A stretch of 64,000 nt of DNA from UBA9659 sp965208605. Its GTDB lineage: Bacteria; Pseudomonadota; Gammaproteobacteria; Pseudomonadales; Azotimanducaceae. Within the stretch, counting starts at the first letter, position 1, and each line of letters begins with the position of its first letter. The DNA lies in the NCBI GenBank assembly GCA_965208605.1, contig OZ242345.1, forward strand, positions 930,001 to 994,000. Reading direction: 5' to 3'. Below, in pieces: positions 31,325 through 40,446 of the stretch. A program made the position numbers and the translations under genes. The notes below the pieces were generated by a model. That model searched no databases. It was not told where the DNA came from and was given only the letters and a program-made list of their open reading frames with translations.

Positions 31325-31830
31325 CGGTCGGCACCAGTAAAGCACAAGCCACTGACCCCCCGTTGATGGGTAGCGGGAATATCACAGGTGGTTGACTTTG
31401 TTCCTCTGGATTCCCGAGCAAGCTCGAGAATGACGGCGCGGGGCGCCGTAGGCCGCCAGAAGAAGTAGGGACGCCCCGCCGTCATTCTCGCCGAACCTAG
31501 TCGTCCAGCCGAAGGCGGGACGACTGGGTTCGGGGGGAATCCAGAGGAACGAGCGGTATTGCCTTCATCATCAGCACCAGTAAAGCACAAGCCACTGACC
31601 CCCGTTGATGGGTAGCGGGAATATCACAGGTGGTTGCCTTTGTTCCTCTGGATTCCCGAGCAAGCTCGAGAATGACGGCGCGGGGCGCCGTAGGCCGCCA
31701 GAAGGAGTAGGGCCGCCCCGCCATCATTCTCGCCGCCCGCCGTCATTCTCGCCGAACCTAGTCGTCCAGCCGAAGGCGGGACGACTGGGTTCGGGGGGAA
31801 TCCAGAGGAACAAAGGCAACCGCCCTGGGC
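31325..31830. repeat. Direct duplication of a composite repeat block
   Basis: A block of roughly 230 bp beginning GCACCAGTAAAGCACAAGCC (31328) is repeated from about 31570. Each copy contains a CACAGGTGGTTG link, a GGATTCCCGAGCAAGCTCG core, the CGGGGCGCCGTAGGCCGCC hairpin and a GTCGTCC/GGACGAC hairpin core. The second copy has an extra CGCCGTCATTCTCGC. No gene. The block separates the ligase from convergent rsmI. Confidence 0.88.
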
Positions 31831-31868
31831 ATGTACACATCAACAACAAGATGATCCGCCGCTCTGGG

Positions 31869-32699
31869 TTAGGCAGGGCGCTTCAATTCAAGTGCTCGCT
31901 GATACAGGCTTGCCCTGGGCTTGCCGGTTACCCTGGCAGCGAGGCTAGCGGCACGGGTAGGCGGTAGCTCTGATAACAACTCCCGCAGGAGTTGGTCTGC
32001 ATCCAACGGCTGGTCTGTTGAAGGATTGCCCGCAACGAGAATGACAAATTCCCCCTGGGCAGGAATCTTACCGGCTAAGAGATCTTCAATGAGTGCCGCC
32101 AATCTGCCTGAGCGCACCTCTTCATACATTTTTGTGAGTTCCCGACATATTGTTACCTCCCGGTCATCACCGAGCACTTCTGCCAGTGCCTGCAGACTTT
32201 CCTTGACTCGGTGCGGCGTCTCAAAAAAAACCATAGTCCTCTGTTCCTCGGCAAGGGATTCAAAAAAGCTACGTCTTGCCCGCGCGCGCGCCGGGATGAA
32301 CCCCTCAAAAGTAAAACGATGCACCGGAATAGCAGCAACGCTGAGCGCCGCCAGCACCGCACTCGGCCCCGGGATAGGCACCACCTTGATACCCCTGAGC
32401 CGGGCTTCACGAATCAGCAGGAAGCCAGGGTCCGATATCAAAGGAGTGCCCGCATCTGATACCAAAGCCAGGCTCTTGCCTTGCAACAACATCTCCACCA
32501 ACTCACCGGTGCCCGCCGCTTCATTGTGGCTATGGTAAGCCATCATAGGGGTGCTGATACCGAATGTTGACAGCAACTTGCCCGTGCGCCGGGTATCCTC
32601 AGCCGCGATCATGGCGACCTCAGCCAGCACCTTGCGTGCCCGGTCAGACATATCGCCCAGGTTCCCTATGGGCGTTGCTACTACATAAAGTGCCGCCAT
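31869..32699 (-). CDS. rsmI: 16S rRNA C1402 ribose 2'-O-methyltransferase RsmI
   Basis: 276 residues from ATG 32699, the start that gives the canonical MAALYVVATPIGNLGDMSDR; an upstream frame to 32774 is not conserved. TPR/SAM motifs AAEDTRRTGKLLSTFGI, LVSDAGTPLISDPG and PGPSAVLAALSVAAIPVHRFTFEGF identify the tetrapyrrole-methylase-fold RsmI. It methylates C1402 in the decoding centre. Divergent from lpoA, as in E. coli. Confidence 0.96.
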   Translation of the reverse strand: MAALYVVATPIGNLGDMSDRARKVLAEVAMIAAEDTRRTGKLLSTFGISTPMMAYHSHNEAAGTGELVEMLLQGKSLALVSDAGTPLISDPGFLLIREARLRGIKVVPIPGPSAVLAALSVAAIPVHRFTFEGFIPARARARRSFFESLAEEQRTMVFFETPHRVKESLQALAEVLGDDREVTICRELTKMYEEVRSGRLAALIEDLLAGKIPAQGEFVILVAGNPSTDQPLDADQLLRELLSELPPTRAASLAARVTGKPRASLYQRALELKRPA

Positions 32700-32840
32700 G
32701 GTGGTCTTGTTCGCTCTTTTCAAAAGATCAGCAGAATTGCACAGGAAGAGCATCATAACTTGTGGGATAATCAAAGTTTACCCTAGTCTTTATCCCATTC
32801 ACTTGACGGACTCCACCCTAAGCATAATGGCTATCAACCC

Positions 32841-34751
32841 ATGTACCGACTGAGTGCTATTTTTCTGACCCTGCTCAGTGTATGTAGCATCACCGGATGC
32901 ACTACGACTCTTAGCACCGGGACCGCTGAGCTTCCCATCAGTTATGCGGCGCTTCGTGATAAAAATATCGCCCTACCCACAGCAGCACGCCGAGAGATAC
33001 AGGGCTTGTTGGCAGAAGCCAATCGGGCAACTAATCCAAAGACAACCGAAGCCAGAATAACGGCAGCGCAGCTTGCTGCCAGATACCAGCAGGCACCGCT
33101 ACTGCGCAACATTCTTGATGCTATTACCACGCCTTTTATCAACGACATCACCAGCCGTAACTACATCCTGCTCCGAACAAGGCTCGCGCTTATTGAGCGG
33201 GACCCGGCCCTCGCCCTCAGCTGGCTGGCGCATAAAAGATTGCCACTGCCCCCGCGCAGTTCCCCAAGCTCACCAATAGAGCCCGGTTACCTCAGCGCGG
33301 ATGCCTGGCTGTTCATGAATAATCATCTGGCAAGCGCAACAGCACTCATTGCTATCAATCCCCTCCTATCAAATCAGGCAAGAAGCACCAATCAACAGAC
33401 CATCCTCACTCGCCTGTTGCAACTTCCCCCGGAGACCCTCAGCCGCCAGGCGGAGCAAAGCAAGGCAAGCGATCTGCGTGGCTGGTTATCACTGGCGGCT
33501 ATCAGAAGAGGCTATCAAGATAATCCAGAACAACAATTAGCCACCTTAAAAGCCTGGCGCAAAGTCTGGCTCAACCATGCAGCCATCAGCATGCTCCCGG
33601 AAATGCTTGCACAACTCACTCGGATCATAGAAGAAGGACCCAAAAAGATAGCCCTGATACTGCCGTTGCAAGATGAACAACTGGGCGTCTACGGCCGAGC
33701 CATTCGGGATGGTTTTATCGCCGGCTATTATTTTGAGAAGGGCGCTCATAAGGGCTCTCAGAAGGGCTCTCAAAAAAACCAGGCACCCCGATTAGACTCG
33801 GTGATCAAGGTCTTCGACTCCTCCCAGGCGGACATTATTGACCTGGTCAAGCGGGCAAAATCGGAAGGTGCTGAAATGATTATTGGGCCCCTTGAAAGGG
33901 ACAAGATCACTCAACTTGCCCGGCAAAAATTAGATATACCGGTCATGGCACTTAATCGCACTGATAGAAAAGCCAGGTCAAGAAACTTCTATCAATTTGG
34001 TCTGGCACCTGAAGATGAATCCATACAGCTGGCGGAACAAATCTACGATACCGGACTCTTGCGGGGGCTGATTATTGCGCCCGACACCGACTGGGGACAA
34101 CGCAATGTTGATGCCTTCTCCGAGCGATTTCTTGCACTGGGCGGCCTGCTCATTGATACTGCTCGCTTCACGAGCCAGCGCGATTATTCCGAGCTCGTTA
34201 AATCCTTGCTGAATATTGATCTTAGTGAACTACGCGCGCAGACACTCCACCAGGTCACTAACCAAAGCTTCCAATTCAAAGCCAGGCGGCGGCAAGATAT
34301 TGATTTTGTGTTGCTACTCGCCAATCACGTCCAGGCAAAGGGAATTAACCCGACGCTGGCTTACTTCTATGCCGAAGATGTCCCGGTCTATGCCACCTCG
34401 CATGTGCATGAACTCTCAACGTCCCGAATAGACACCATAGACCTGAAGGGAATCAAGTTTTGCGACATTCCTTGGAAACTCACCACCATTGACCCTGTCC
34501 AGCGCATCATTCAAGAAACCTGGCCCGCCGCCGCCACTCGCTTGGCGCGCTTTTATGCCCTGGGGCTGGATGCGTATCGGCTCTATCCTCGCCTGGAAGT
34601 GGCCGGGGCGTCCACGCATATATTCGGGGCTACCGGCGTCCTGGAGCTGAACAGTGATAATGTCATTCAACGTAGGCTGAGCTGGGGGAAATTCAAAGAT
34701 GGCACAGTCGTAGTAGCACCTCGGTATGAAATGACTGCGCCAAGACCTTGA
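32841..34751 (+). CDS. lpoA: Penicillin-binding protein activator LpoA
   Basis: 636 residues. Lipobox SITGC (Cys20) after a signal sequence anchors it to the outer membrane. The N-terminal half is TPR-like helical; the C-terminal half (KIALILPLQDEQLGVYGRAI, IIGPLERDKITQLARQK, VMALNRTD) is the periplasmic-binding-protein-like domain. LpoA stimulates PBP1A. Between residues 300 and 315 an in-frame 12-bp duplication encodes KGSQKGSQK (33750-33775). The stop overlaps the yraN start. Confidence 0.92.
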   Translation: MYRLSAIFLTLLSVCSITGCTTTLSTGTAELPISYAALRDKNIALPTAARREIQGLLAEANRATNPKTTEARITAAQLAARYQQAPLLRNILDAITTPFINDITSRNYILLRTRLALIERDPALALSWLAHKRLPLPPRSSPSSPIEPGYLSADAWLFMNNHLASATALIAINPLLSNQARSTNQQTILTRLLQLPPETLSRQAEQSKASDLRGWLSLAAIRRGYQDNPEQQLATLKAWRKVWLNHAAISMLPEMLAQLTRIIEEGPKKIALILPLQDEQLGVYGRAIRDGFIAGYYFEKGAHKGSQKGSQKNQAPRLDSVIKVFDSSQADIIDLVKRAKSEGAEMIIGPLERDKITQLARQKLDIPVMALNRTDRKARSRNFYQFGLAPEDESIQLAEQIYDTGLLRGLIIAPDTDWGQRNVDAFSERFLALGGLLIDTARFTSQRDYSELVKSLLNIDLSELRAQTLHQVTNQSFQFKARRRQDIDFVLLLANHVQAKGINPTLAYFYAEDVPVYATSHVHELSTSRIDTIDLKGIKFCDIPWKLTTIDPVQRIIQETWPAAATRLARFYALGLDAYRLYPRLEVAGASTHIFGATGVLELNSDNVIQRRLSWGKFKDGTVVVAPRYEMTAPRP

Positions 34752-35134
34752 AGTCGCCTACCCAGGCAGCCGGCGATGCGGCTGAAAAATCTGCCAAGAA
34801 ATTTCTCAAAAAGCAGGGGCTCAAATTCATTACCAGCAACTATCGCACCCGATACGGGGAAATAGACCTCATCATGCAACAGCAGGATACGCTGGTATTC
34901 ATAGAAGTCAGACTCAGAAACAACCCTCACTACGGTACCGGTGCTGACTCAGTGACCCGGCACAAGCAAGGACGCATTATTCATGCAGCCCGTCAATATC
35001 TACAGCAAGAGGTCGCTCAGCCTTCCCCCTGGCAATCGTACCGGTTTGATGTCGTGTCTATGGCCTCCAGGGACTCCATGTCCGCCGAGGAAACCAGCAT
35101 TGATTGGATACCGGATGCCTTTACACTAGACTGA
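34748..35134 (+). CDS. yraN: UPF0102 protein YraN
   Basis: 128 residues from TTG 34748, overlapping the lpoA stop by four bases. GDAAEKSAKKFLKKQGLKFI, NYRTRYGEIDLIMQQQDTLVFIEVRLR are the UPF0102 signature, a RecB/endonuclease-like fold of unknown role. In E. coli diaA follows; here it is missing and dolP comes next. Confidence 0.92.
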   Translation: MKSPTQAAGDAAEKSAKKFLKKQGLKFITSNYRTRYGEIDLIMQQQDTLVFIEVRLRNNPHYGTGADSVTRHKQGRIIHAARQYLQQEVAQPSPWQSYRFDVVSMASRDSMSAEETSIDWIPDAFTLD

Positions 35135-35135
35135 G

Positions 35136-35177
35136 CTTATAAACAAAAGCTCATAAGCAAAAGTTCATAAACAAAAG
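35136..35177 (+). repeat. 14-bp tandem repeat between yraN and dolP
   Basis: Three units of CTCATAAGCAAAAG and variants directly after the yraN stop codon. Confidence 0.85.
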
Positions 35178-35188
35178 CAGAAGCATCC

Positions 35189-35743
35189 ATGCACCCCATC
35201 AAAACGTTCATCCGGCTCAGTGTCCCCCCAGGGCCTGTTGCTTGTCTGCTTAGTGTCCTCCTTACTGCGCTGCTTAGCAGTTGCGCATCCTCCAGCACTG
35301 ACGATAGTCGCAATGAAGTACTGGCACAAAAGCGAATTAAAAACGCCCATGCCGAGCTTGAAGATGCCCCAATCAATGTCACTAGTTTTAACGGCATTGT
35401 CTTGATCACCGGCCAGGTGTCAAAGCCTGAACTCATACCTCTGGTGACGGAACGGGTAGAGGCATTGAGGAACGCCAAAAAAGTCTATAATGAACTCACC
35501 CTCGCGGGACCTGGTTCCTTCCTCTCTCGCACCAATGACTCGGTGCTGTCAGCCAGGATCAAACTCAAGTTGGCAAGTAACAAGGATACGGACGCCAGCC
35601 GAATCAGAGTGGTTACCGAAAACGGCGTGGTGTACCTCATGGGGCGGGTGACCTCCGCTGAGGCTGAGGCGGCGGTAGAGGCCGCCCGGCAAGTTTATGG
35701 GGTGCAGAAGATCGTTAAAGTTTTTGAATATAGCGATTCATAA
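35189..35743 (+). CDS. dolP: Outer-membrane lipoprotein DolP, two BON domains
   Basis: 184 residues. ALLSSCASS gives a lipobox (about Cys32). The two BON domains are about 45-115 (INVTSFNGIVLITGQVSKPE) and 120-184 (IRVVTENGVVYLMGRVTSAE). DolP (YraP) protects outer-membrane integrity and supports BAM. It ends the lpoA-yraN-dolP run. Confidence 0.92.
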   Translation: MHPIKTFIRLSVPPGPVACLLSVLLTALLSSCASSSTDDSRNEVLAQKRIKNAHAELEDAPINVTSFNGIVLITGQVSKPELIPLVTERVEALRNAKKVYNELTLAGPGSFLSRTNDSVLSARIKLKLASNKDTDASRIRVVTENGVVYLMGRVTSAEAEAAVEAARQVYGVQKIVKVFEYSDS

Positions 35744-35772
35744 CAAGCGGGACCTACCAAGCGAGAATGGGC

Positions 35773-36420
35773 TCAATCAAGTATCTTATCTCGCATATCG
35801 TATTCCACCTCACTCAGACTACGTTGGAAGGCATCTCGAGAGAAGATGCGCCGCATGTAATCGTGCAGGGGTTTGCCATGCTTGGGAGGGAAACTAATAC
35901 CAAGCACCGGTAAGCGCCACAAAATGGGTGCCAGACAACAATCTACCAAAGTAAACTCATCACTCATAAAAAACGGTTTTTCTGAAAAGATAGGGGCAAC
36001 TGCGAGTAGATTTTCCCGCAGTTCCTTCCGGGCTCGCTCGAGCACACTATCCTTTGAACGACCGGCGATGATGGCATCCACATAACCACACCAGTCGCGT
36101 TGAATCCGGTACACAAACAAACGGCTCTGTGCCCGGGCAACCGGATATACAGGTAGCAGTGGTGGATGCGGAAACCGCTCATCAAGATATTCCATAATGA
36201 CCTTTGATTCATAGAGCACCAGGTCCCGGTCCACCAGTGTCGGCAGGCTGTTGTAGGGATTTAAACTGGCAATATCTTCTGGCAGGCCGCCGCCCGGTTT
36301 AACATTCATTATTTCAACCGCCACGCCCTTCTCTGCTAGTACCAGACGCACCCGCTGACTATAGTGATCATTACCATCGGAATAGAAAATCATTGAAGAA
36401 TGTCGGGCAACCAGAACCAT
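35773..36420 (-). CDS. sspA: Stringent starvation protein A (GST fold)
   Basis: 215 residues. Thioredoxin-like N-domain (MIFYSDGNDHYSQRVRLVLAEKG in part), then NPYNSLPTLVDRDLVLYES and IMEYLDERFPHPPL, then the all-helical GST domain. SspA binds RNA polymerase under starvation. It follows petC in the order rplM-rpsI-petABC-sspA, as in Pseudomonas-like genomes; sspB, often next, is absent. It converges with dolP. Confidence 0.93.
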   Translation of the reverse strand: MVLVARHSSMIFYSDGNDHYSQRVRLVLAEKGVAVEIMNVKPGGGLPEDIASLNPYNSLPTLVDRDLVLYESKVIMEYLDERFPHPPLLPVYPVARAQSRLFVYRIQRDWCGYVDAIIAGRSKDSVLERARKELRENLLAVAPIFSEKPFFMSDEFTLVDCCLAPILWRLPVLGISFPPKHGKPLHDYMRRIFSRDAFQRSLSEVEYDMRDKILD

Positions 36421-36454
36421 TTTTTGTCTCCTGTTTTGTTATAAAAGTGCTTCT

Positions 36455-36485
36455 TGTAGAAATGCGTGTTGTAGCAATGCGTGTT
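36455..36485 (-). repeat. 15-bp tandem duplication after petC
   Basis: Two copies of TGTAGAAATGCGTGT/TGTAGCAATGCGTGT in the petC-sspA gap. Confidence 0.8.
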
Positions 36486-36490
36486 GTGCC

Positions 36491-37327
36491 CTAGTGGCTA
36501 TGTTGCCGGTACTCTCTTCCAAGTAACCAGGCAAAGAGAAAAAAGAAAGCCAAAAACAAGAGTACATATACGCCTATCCGCTCTCGTTCCAGGCGACCGG
36601 GGTCCGCCGTGTAATAGAGGAAATTAGCCAAATCATAGATCAGTTGGTCGTAGTCTTCAGGGGACAGGCTACCACTGGATTCAACCAATTCCAGCGGGCT
36701 GTAACCGCCTTCTATCAGCTGCTCACCACAGGCAAGTTCGGTAACCGCAGCACCCGTCAACGGATGCCTCATCTCACCCCCATTGGCTGCGAGCCGGGGG
36801 ATGTCTTTGCACACCTTTCGTTGCAGCCCCTGTAATTCAAGTAGGGGATGCGGCATGCCCACATTCTCAAAGAGTAGATTGTTCACCCCCAGAGGACGCG
36901 ACGGATCTTCGTAAAACACACGCATATAGGTATAGAGGTATTCAGGCCCGCCCTTTAACTTGGCGTAGAGCGTCAAATCTGGCGGCACCGCACCAAACCA
37001 CTGCTTGGCATCCTCCACCGACAGGTTGTTTTCCATCAAGGCACCGATCCGGGCATGGGGATCAAACACCAAATGCTCCAGCATCAAAGCCTCGGGTATC
37101 CCCAGATCACTAGCGGTGCGCACATAGCGTTGATACTTAAGAGAATGACAGCCCATGCAATAGTTGATGTAGGTTCTCGCACCGCGTTGCAATGAGGCGG
37201 TATCCCTCAAATCAGGTTGCATCTCATCCAGCGGATAGCGGGTCTCGGCAGTTGCGAGTCCACCTGAGGCAAGCAGTAGTAGCCCCCCCGACAAGCACAG
37301 CATTGCAGTCAGTAGTAACTTCATCAA
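36491..37327 (-). CDS. petC: Ubiquinol-cytochrome c reductase cytochrome c1
   Basis: 278 residues. A signal peptide (residues 1-26) precedes NYCMGCH (Cys57, Cys60, His61), the haem c site. The sixth ligand Met is likely in the C-terminal part before the anchor helix IGVYVLLFLAFFFLFAWLLG (about 252-271). It receives electrons from the Rieske centre and passes them to soluble cytochrome c. Start overlaps the petB stop by four bases. Confidence 0.96.
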   Translation of the reverse strand: MMKLLLTAMLCLSGGLLLLASGGLATAETRYPLDEMQPDLRDTASLQRGARTYINYCMGCHSLKYQRYVRTASDLGIPEALMLEHLVFDPHARIGALMENNLSVEDAKQWFGAVPPDLTLYAKLKGGPEYLYTYMRVFYEDPSRPLGVNNLLFENVGMPHPLLELQGLQRKVCKDIPRLAANGGEMRHPLTGAAVTELACGEQLIEGGYSPLELVESSGSLSPEDYDQLIYDLANFLYYTADPGRLERERIGVYVLLFLAFFFLFAWLLGREYRQHSH

Positions 37328-38595
37328 GGGGCAGCCCGGTGCACAATCCGGTCGGGCACGGGTTTGGTCTTCTCTATTCGGGTGTACCAGGGCATCAGCA
37401 AGAAGTAGGCAAAGTAGATAGCCGTGCAGACCTGCGCCAGGCGGGTGCCCGTCTCGGTGGGATGCACGGTCCCCAGATAGCCGAGTATGAAGAATGAAAG
37501 CACGAAGAGGCTGAGCATGATTTTACTTGGCATGCCCTTATATCTCATTGATTTTACTGGAGATTTGTCCAACCATGGCAGGACCAGCGGGAGTATGATC
37601 GCGCCCACCATCACCACCAGGCCCCAGAGCTTCGCATCAAGCCCAAAGAGGGGAAAGGTCGCCGCCCGCAACATGGAATAAAAAGGCGTGTAGTACCAGA
37701 CGGGCGCGATAAGATCCGGCGTCTTTAAGGGGTCGGCCGGTTCATAGTTAGGGGCTTCAATAAAATACCCACCCCCATCGGGAAAATAAAACATCACGAT
37801 ACAAAACAGGAACATAAACCCGATAACAGCAGACAGGTCGTGCCCAATGGTGTAATCAGGATGGAAGGGAACCCCATCCAGAGGATGACCGGCCGCATCA
37901 CGATGCTTCTTGATATCTATGCCTTCTGGATTATTGGAGCCCACCTCATGCAATGCCAGAATATGCAAAAAGACCAGCAGCAGCAGTGCCAAGGGCACCA
38001 GTACGACATGCAAGGCAAAAAACCTATTCAAGGTAATGCCCGACATATTGAAGTCGCCCCTTATCCAGGTTGCCAGGTCCTCCCCGACAACCGGTACCGC
38101 ACCCGCCAAAGAGACGATAACCTGAGCTCCCCAAAAAGACATATTGCCCCAGGGCAACAAATAACCGGTGAAGCCTTCGGCCATCAAAGCAAGATAAATC
38201 AGCATACCGATGATCCATACCAGTTCCCGTGGTTGCTGATATGAGCCGTATGCCAGACCCCTGAACATGTGCAAATACACCACAATAAAGAAGGCCGAGG
38301 CGCCAGTGGAGTGCATGTAGCGGAGCATCCAGCCATATTCCACATCACGCATGATGTATTCAATGGAAGCAAAAGCCCCCTCACCCGTAGGCACATAACT
38401 CATCGTCAGCCAGATGCCGGTGAGCAATTGATTGACCAGCACTAGCAGGGAAAGGACGCCAAAGAAATACCAAAAGTTAAAATTCTTTGGCGCATAGTAA
38501 CGGGACATGTGCTTTTCATAGGCTTTCGTAACCGGCAACCTGGCATCTATCCAGCGCATGATATTTTTGAAGGGTTGCCGTGGTGCGGACATCAA
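37324..38595 (-). CDS. petB: Ubiquinol-cytochrome c reductase cytochrome b
   Basis: 423 residues with eight transmembrane helices. Haem-binding histidines are in RYMHSTGASAFFIVVYLHMF and FFALHVVLVPLALLLLVFLH. The Qo-site motif reads PVWY (APVWYYTPFYSMLRA) instead of PEWY, a variant known in several proteobacteria. The gene overlaps both neighbours by four bases, keeping the three subunits translationally coupled. Confidence 0.97.
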   Translation of the reverse strand: MMSAPRQPFKNIMRWIDARLPVTKAYEKHMSRYYAPKNFNFWYFFGVLSLLVLVNQLLTGIWLTMSYVPTGEGAFASIEYIMRDVEYGWMLRYMHSTGASAFFIVVYLHMFRGLAYGSYQQPRELVWIIGMLIYLALMAEGFTGYLLPWGNMSFWGAQVIVSLAGAVPVVGEDLATWIRGDFNMSGITLNRFFALHVVLVPLALLLLVFLHILALHEVGSNNPEGIDIKKHRDAAGHPLDGVPFHPDYTIGHDLSAVIGFMFLFCIVMFYFPDGGGYFIEAPNYEPADPLKTPDLIAPVWYYTPFYSMLRAATFPLFGLDAKLWGLVVMVGAIILPLVLPWLDKSPVKSMRYKGMPSKIMLSLFVLSFFILGYLGTVHPTETGTRLAQVCTAIYFAYFLLMPWYTRIEKTKPVPDRIVHRAAP

Positions 38596-39203
38596 GCAGC
38601 TCCCTTGTCTTCACCTATGACAATTACAGAATCGTTCTCATAGTAATGCGGAGGTACTTCCAAATTTGATGGTGCCGGCACTCGGGAATAAACCCGTCCC
38701 GCCAAATCAAATTTTGAGCCATGGCAGGGGCAGAAGAAGCCACCGATCCATTGTTCATCAAATACTTGTGGTTCCAGGACCGGGCGAAACTTAGGCGAGC
38801 AACTGAGATGGGTGCAGAGACCGACAAGTACCACCAGCTCAGGGCGGATAGACCGGGTCTCATTTTGGGCATAAGCGGGCTGTTGACGGCGGATGGATTC
38901 CGGGTCAGCCAGACGTTCATTCCGGGAGTTCAACTTCGCCAGCATCTCAGCAGAACGTCTGATGACGAAAATAGGCTTATCTCGCCAGGCGGGGATAGGG
39001 CCTAGCATTTCCCCCGGGGCAAGTTTACTAATATCGACTTTAATGGGGGCACCGGCGGCAAGGGCTTTGGCGCTGGGGTTAAATGAGCCCACGAAGGGAG
39101 TAGCAGCACCAACAACACCGGCTGAACCTATCACCAGAGTTGACCCAAGCAGAAAATTCCGTCTCCCCTGATTGATTCCCTTGTCGGGGTTGCTTTCACT
39201 CAC
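38592..39203 (-). CDS. petA: Ubiquinol-cytochrome c reductase Rieske iron-sulfur subunit
   Basis: 203 residues. Twin-arginine motif GRRNFLLGS (Arg14-Arg15) with an uncleaved anchor. The cluster is bound by CTHLSC (Cys130, His132) and CPCHGS (Cys158, His161), with Cys135-Cys160 as the disulfide pair. First gene of petABC; its ATPase-independent Tat export and cluster type are those of the bc1 family. Confidence 0.96.
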   Translation of the reverse strand: MSESNPDKGINQGRRNFLLGSTLVIGSAGVVGAATPFVGSFNPSAKALAAGAPIKVDISKLAPGEMLGPIPAWRDKPIFVIRRSAEMLAKLNSRNERLADPESIRRQQPAYAQNETRSIRPELVVLVGLCTHLSCSPKFRPVLEPQVFDEQWIGGFFCPCHGSKFDLAGRVYSRVPAPSNLEVPPHYYENDSVIVIGEDKGAA

Positions 39204-39236
39204 AACGAAACTTCTCCCTTGGAGCCCAGAGATTGC

Positions 39237-39272
39237 CTGATGTTGGCCCTGATGTTGGTCCTGATGTTGGTC
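39237..39272. repeat. 12-bp tandem repeat between rpsI and petA
   Basis: Three copies of CTGATGTTGGTC (first copy CTGATGTTGGCC) in the 83-bp gap. Confidence 0.88.
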
Positions 39273-39286
39273 TATGTGCCGTTGAA

Positions 39287-39673
39287 TTACCGCTTAGAAT
39301 ATTGCGGTTTCTTCCGTGCCTTACGAAGCCCCACCTTCTTGCGCTCCACTGAACGTGCATCGCGCGTAACAAAGCCAGCAGCGCGAAGTACCGGCCGCAG
39401 GGCTTCATCATATTGCAACAGGGCACGAGTGATGCCATGCCGGATGGCGCCAGCCTGCCCAAAACCACCCCCACCACGAACCGAGATATTGAGATCAAAC
39501 TTCCCTGCCAGTTCCACAAGTTCAAGGGGTTGGCGGACAATCATCCGGGCAGTTTCCCGCCCAAAGTATTCATCCAGGTTGCTTTTGTTGACCTGGATTT
39601 TGCCACTTCCCGGAGTCATAAAGACGCGCGCCTTGGCTGACTTCCTGCGTCCAGTTCCATAATGTTGAGACAT
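39287..39673 (-). CDS. rpsI: 30S ribosomal protein S9
   Basis: 128 residues, usual length. YGTGRRKSAKARVFMTPGSG at the start, GGGGFGQAGAIRHGITRALL, and the C-terminal KKPQYSKR whose Arg reaches the P site. Follows rplM by 46 bp. Confidence 0.98.
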   Translation of the reverse strand: MSQHYGTGRRKSAKARVFMTPGSGKIQVNKSNLDEYFGRETARMIVRQPLELVELAGKFDLNISVRGGGGFGQAGAIRHGITRALLQYDEALRPVLRAAGFVTRDARSVERKKVGLRKARKKPQYSKR

Positions 39674-39719
39674 ACCTGCTTACCTGTATCCTGGTTGGTG
39701 TTGACTCGCCCGGCGGTGC

Positions 39720-40148
39720 TTAGAGCTCCAGCGGTTGGGGTTGTTGTGCGCTGTGGAGATGGTCGTTACCGGCATAGACCTTCAATTTGGACAACATGAC
39801 TCGGCTCAGTTTATTACGCGGCATCATCCCCTTCACCGCCTTCTCAATAATGCGTTCTGGTGCCTTGCGCATCATCTGTTCCATAGTGATGGACTTGATC
39901 CCCCCCGGATAGCCCGTGTAGTGGTGATAGATCTTGTCCGTGCGCTTCTTACCGGTGAGGTGGATCTTCTCCGCATTGATCACTACGATGTAGTCGCCCG
40001 TATCAACATGCGGCGTGTATTCAGGCTTGTGCTTGCCTTGCAGGCGCATGGCGATCTGGGTGCAGAGTCGCCCCAACGTCTTGCCGGTCGCATCTACCAG
40101 ATACCAGCCGTGCTGTGCGTCTTCTTTTCTGGTGCTGTGGGTCTTCAT
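39720..40148 (-). CDS. rplM: 50S ribosomal protein L13
   Basis: 142 residues. WYLVDATGKTLGRLCTQIA, GDYIVVINAEKIHLTGKK and the family motif GMMPRNKLSR are all present. First gene of the rplM-rpsI-petABC-sspA run. It is preceded by two 14-bp copies of CTATTCATAACAAT (40183-40210). Confidence 0.98.
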   Translation of the reverse strand: MKTHSTRKEDAQHGWYLVDATGKTLGRLCTQIAMRLQGKHKPEYTPHVDTGDYIVVINAEKIHLTGKKRTDKIYHHYTGYPGGIKSITMEQMMRKAPERIIEKAVKGMMPRNKLSRVMLSKLKVYAGNDHLHSAQQPQPLEL

Positions 40149-40446
40149 ACTATTTATTCAGATCCTTCTATTCAGCTCAATCTATTCATAACAATCTATT
40201 CATAACAATCGGGAGTGTCTGGCATGAATATCTATCAGACAGCCTGTTATGCCTGACAATCCCCAGCAGGGCTAATCAAGCGCGCAGATACTACCGAACC
40301 AGCCAAAATTGTGCAAGCATCAGCGCACTGGAAACCAAGTTGGAATCAAGTTGTGACCCCTGAGCCTGCCTCATATTAAGACTCAGGTCAGCACAAACCT
40401 CAGCCCTATTGCACGCTATTCTCGGCAGCATCTTAGGAAACCACTA
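40149..40446. other. Intergenic region upstream of rplM
   Basis: No gene. It must hold the rplM promoter (minus strand): a TTGTCA with a weak TGATAG-like -10 lies near 40220-40250, not convincing alone. CTATTCATAACAAT is duplicated at 40183-40210. CCTGAG and CTCAGG around 40360-40388 can pair, but no T-run follows. Confidence 0.4.
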
